Source: Anaerolineales bacterium UBA6128
Lineage (GTDB): Bacteria; Chloroflexota; Anaerolineae; UBA1429
Assembly: GCA_002423325.1 (NCBI GenBank)
Contig: DIVQ01000049.1
Coordinates: 1 to 8,865, forward strand
DNA length: 8,865 nt
Direction: 5' to 3'
The first letter of the stretch is position 1, and every line of letters begins with the position of its first letter. Positions 6,489 to 8,865 of this stretch are shown piece after piece. The notes under the pieces were generated by a model. The model did not search any database. It was not told the origin of the DNA and worked only from the letters and a program-made list of their open reading frames with translations. The position numbers were made by a program, and so were the translations under genes.

Positions 6489-8852
6489 CTACTGGCTGAG
6501 CGCAACCCGGACGCCGACCTCGAACTCGTACGCAATGACGTCCGCACGCCCGTCACCGTTTGCGTCGTCGACGAGGCGAGGCCGCCAGGGGTCGTTCAAC
6601 CAGTTGAACTCGGGCGACCACTGGCCGGTCTTGACGAAACTGGAGCCGGTTGACAGCCAGACAAACGTGCCGCGGCCGTCGCCCGGGTCGAACGCGACGA
6701 CATCCGCCAGACCGTCGCCGTTCATGTCGGCGGCCATGCGCGGATAGCGCAACTGCGGTCCCCACCAGATGAGGCCGGGGAACCAGAGGCTGGCGGGCGC
6801 AAAGGCGCTGCCGGTCGAGAGCCCGACAAAGACGCCGCCGCCGTCGCCATACTTGAAGCCCACCACATCGGCCAGCGTGTCGCCGTTGACGTCGGCAAGC
6901 ACGCGATGATCCCAATCGTCGTTGCGCCAGGCGAAATCGGTGGTCCAGCGCGTAGGCTCGGCAAACGATGATCCCGTGGAAAGCCCCACGTAGACCCCTT
7001 CGAGATAGTGGAAGGCGACGATGTCGTCTTTGCCATCACCGTTTACATCCGCGACCATGCGCGGATAGTTGATCTGGGGTGTGTAGGTCTGGAAGGCAGT
7101 CGACCAGAGCGTGGCCGGGGCAAAGCCAGTGCCGGTTGAGAGGCCCACGTAGACGCCCTGCTCGGGCATAAAGCCCACCATGTCCTCTTTGCCGTCGCCG
7201 TTCACATCGCCCAGCACGCGCGGGTTGAGCGCGTCGCCGTACCAGGCAAAGTCGCTGGTCCACTGTGATTGCTTGGCAAAGGCAGTACCGGTAGATAGCG
7301 CCACGAACGCCCCGCGCGCCGGATCAATGGCCACGGCGTCGGCTTTGCCGTCGCCGTTGACGTCTCCGACCATGCGCGGATAGCGGTTCTGTGGGCCCCA
7401 CACCCTAAAGTAGGTGCCCCAGAGGCTGGAAGGCGCCAGGCTGCTGGCATAGGCCGGGATCGTGAGTGCGATCTCGGCGGTGTCGCCCGAAGCCCAGGTG
7501 CCGCTCTGCGCGGCCCACGAGGAGCCGATCTTGAAGCGGACGGTATCGCCCCACTGGCCGCCGTCGTGTATGGGCGTGTTGGGGTCGTCCTCAACCACGT
7601 CCAGCGAATACGATGAGACACCTGCCGGGTTGATCGCCGTGGTGCGCGCAACGCGCACGTTGTTGATCCAGGCGCTGATGGCGGTGCCGGTGGCCACGTT
7701 GCTGCCGCCGGCCTGCGCGCTGCCCCACACCCACCAGGGCGGCGAAGGAGGATCCGATTTTGGGAAGGCGGCCATGTTGGCGCCCAGGGCCGTGAGGGTG
7801 GCATAGGTGCTGCCTGTGTCAAACAGATCGGTGCCATCCCATTTTTGCAGGTCAGTGTTGTCGCCGTTGGCGGCGGTCAATGCGAACCAAGCCCATTTCT
7901 GCACCATGCGATAGCCGTCATCGGGACAGCCATACTCGTCGGACGTATAGTTGGCGAGATAGGTGAACACAGAGTCCATGTAGGCGTTGATCTGCTCGGG
8001 CGTGGCGATCAGGCCGATGCCGCGATCGGTCAGCACGCCGGTCTCTGTCATGATGAGCGGCTTGTTCTGGTCACCGTACTCTTTCATGATGACGCGCTTG
8101 TTGTTGACGAGTCGCGTGACCTCAGCCAGCGGCGGGTCGCTCATGTAGGCATGGATGGTGTAGACATCGATGGGCATGCGCTGCCCGTAGCGCGTTTCGT
8201 AGGCCACGCGCGTTTCGCGCAGAAAATCGCTCCAAGCAATCCTGTCGAAAGTGACGCCGATCGCGATTTGGTAGGTAGGATTGATCCCCTTGATCATGTC
8301 ATAGTACTTTTTGTACTTGACCGCATACTCCGCCGGCGTGATGCTGCGAGGCGGATCCAGCACCGCGCCAGAACACAGGCGGTCGAACTTGTCGATCTGC
8401 AGCTCGTTGCCGATGATCCACACGGTACCATTCGGGAAGCAGCCCGGGCACTTGGCTATCATCGTTTGCAGCGTACTCGCCGTCTCGGAACCCTCCAGGC
8501 AGCCCCAGGCGCCGACGGTGGGATAGTACTGGACGCCGGGGACCACTTCTGGCGCGGGCGGCTTGAGATCTTTGTTCCACCAGGGTACGCAGGACCAGTT
8601 CTGGTACCAGGTGACCTCGAGATCGCTGAACTGCGGGTAGTACGACAGGGGTTTCTGCTGTGCGTTGACCGCTACGCCAAAGCGCGACGCGTCCGGCGCC
8701 GGCGTGCCGGCGGGCTCCACATTGAGGTCGATGACCGCTGGGAGTAGCACCTGGTTGGGCTGCGGCTCGTCCGCGCTGAGGGGGTTGACATCGACCAGCC
8801 ATGTGCCAGCCGCGATCAGCAGTAACAGCAGGACGGAGCCAGCTGTGCGCAA
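6489..8852 (-). CDS. Secreted glycoside-hydrolase-like protein with six C-terminal FG-GAP repeats (probably 5'-truncated)
   Basis: Numbered from a TTG at 8852, the product has 787 residues. That TTG has no ribosome binding site and the frame stays open to the window edge, so the true start probably lies outside. A signal peptide (hydrophobic 6-20, possible cleavage LSA|DE at 27) precedes a TIM-barrel-like domain (about 55-365). Its motifs WIIGNE (N149, E150), YTIHAY (H234), MTETG (E270) and KWAWF (319-323) fit clan GH-A and asl1-like glycosidases, with E150 as acid/base and E270 as nucleophile. Residues about 373-465 form a beta-sandwich-like module (GTAISAWINNVRVA, YSLDVVEDD, GDTVRFKIG, SGDTAEIALT) that I have met mainly in Chloroflexota surface proteins. 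Six FG-GAP/VCBS repeats follow, with calcium-type loops starting at D497, D549, D602, D654, D709 and D763, probably forming a beta-propeller that binds a ligand or the cell surface. Substrate unknown. Confidence 0.9.
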   Translation of the reverse strand: MRTAGSVLLLLLIAAGTWLVDVNPLSADEPQPNQVLLPAVIDLNVEPAGTPAPDASRFGVAVNAQQKPLSYYPQFSDLEVTWYQNWSCVPWWNKDLKPPAPEVVPGVQYYPTVGAWGCLEGSETASTLQTMIAKCPGCFPNGTVWIIGNELQIDKFDRLCSGAVLDPPRSITPAEYAVKYKKYYDMIKGINPTYQIAIGVTFDRIAWSDFLRETRVAYETRYGQRMPIDVYTIHAYMSDPPLAEVTRLVNNKRVIMKEYGDQNKPLIMTETGVLTDRGIGLIATPEQINAYMDSVFTYLANYTSDEYGCPDDGYRMVQKWAWFALTAANGDNTDLQKWDGTDLFDTGSTYATLTALGANMAAFPKSDPPSPPWWVWGSAQAGGSNVATGTAISAWINNVRVARTTAINPAGVSSYSLDVVEDDPNTPIHDGGQWGDTVRFKIGSSWAAQSGTWASGDTAEIALTIPAYASSLAPSSLWGTYFRVWGPQNRYPRMVGDVNGDGKADAVAIDPARGAFVALSTGTAFAKQSQWTSDFAWYGDALNPRVLGDVNGDGKEDMVGFMPEQGVYVGLSTGTGFAPATLWSTAFQTYTPQINYPRMVADVNGDGKDDIVAFHYLEGVYVGLSTGSSFAEPTRWTTDFAWRNDDWDHRVLADVNGDTLADVVGFKYGDGGGVFVGLSTGSAFAPASLWFPGLIWWGPQLRYPRMAADMNGDGLADVVAFDPGDGRGTFVWLSTGSSFVKTGQWSPEFNWLNDPWRPRLVDDANGDGRADVIAYEFEVGVRVALSQ

Positions 8853-8865
8853 GATGGCCAGTGTG

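Noticed and set aside
5914..6747. 277-codon plus-strand open frame crossing the 6307-6488 spacer
   Set aside because: It spans the ends of two well-supported minus-strand genes and the terminator hairpin; composition is Gln/Arg-rich and no ribosome binding site was noticed.
6489..7440. Repeated DNA units considered as a tandem-repeat array or CRISPR
   Set aside because: The units are about 155-165 bases, in frame, diverged at synonymous sites, and encode FG-GAP blades; no short identical repeats with unique spacers exist.
7845..8747. 300-codon plus-strand open frame opposite the glycosidase-like domain
   Set aside because: The translation is His/Arg/Asp/Val-rich with no recognisable fold or export signal, and the opposite strand carries clear GH-A motifs.

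Overview
The window is high-GC bacterial DNA, packed with genes, holding five long intact reading frames and possibly the tail of a sixth at the left edge. All five long proteins appear to be exported or membrane-embedded. No RNA genes, mobile elements, CRISPR arrays, toxin-antitoxin or defence genes were seen. The organism cannot be fixed from the sequence alone. The mix of a matrixin-type protease, a clan-A glycosidase-like domain with FG-GAP repeats, and GT39-like membrane proteins recalls Chloroflexota (Anaerolineae or Roseiflexus-like) genomes. A middle module in the right-hand protein that I associate with that phylum points the same way. This assignment is tentative.

Layout from left to right. 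A possible helix-turn-helix C-terminus ends at 129 on the plus strand. A secreted modular zinc metalloprotease (160-2094, +) faces a polytopic GT-C/GT39-like membrane protein (2111-3403, -), and their ends are 16 bases apart. That gene is divergent, across a 230-base promoter region (3404-3633), from a beta-helix lipoprotein (3634-4752, +). The lipoprotein gene runs head-on into a second GT39-like membrane protein (4759-6306, -), with 6 bases between the stop codons. After a 182-base spacer holding a strong hairpin and a promoter candidate comes a large secreted protein (6489 to the right edge, -). It has a glycoside-hydrolase-like TIM barrel, a beta-sandwich-like module and six FG-GAP calcium-loop repeats.

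Each gene seems to have its own signals. Sigma70-like promoter candidates lie at 83-110 (+), 3503-3532 (-), 3569-3577 (+) and 6371-6398 (-). Stem-loops lie at 2101-2123, 4752-4768 and 6434-6461, at gene ends. The alternating orientation argues against one operon.

Functionally this looks like an envelope or secretome island: two lipid-linked-sugar-type glycosyltransferase candidates, a secreted protease, a carbohydrate-active protein and a surface beta-helix lipoprotein. A joint role in building or remodelling surface glycans or glycoproteins is possible, but only neighbourhood supports it. I found no convincing evidence of a wholly new system. The points most worth checking are the two-blade super-repeat, the matched stop-codon-in-loop hairpins at both convergent junctions, and the operator-like repeats in the divergent region.
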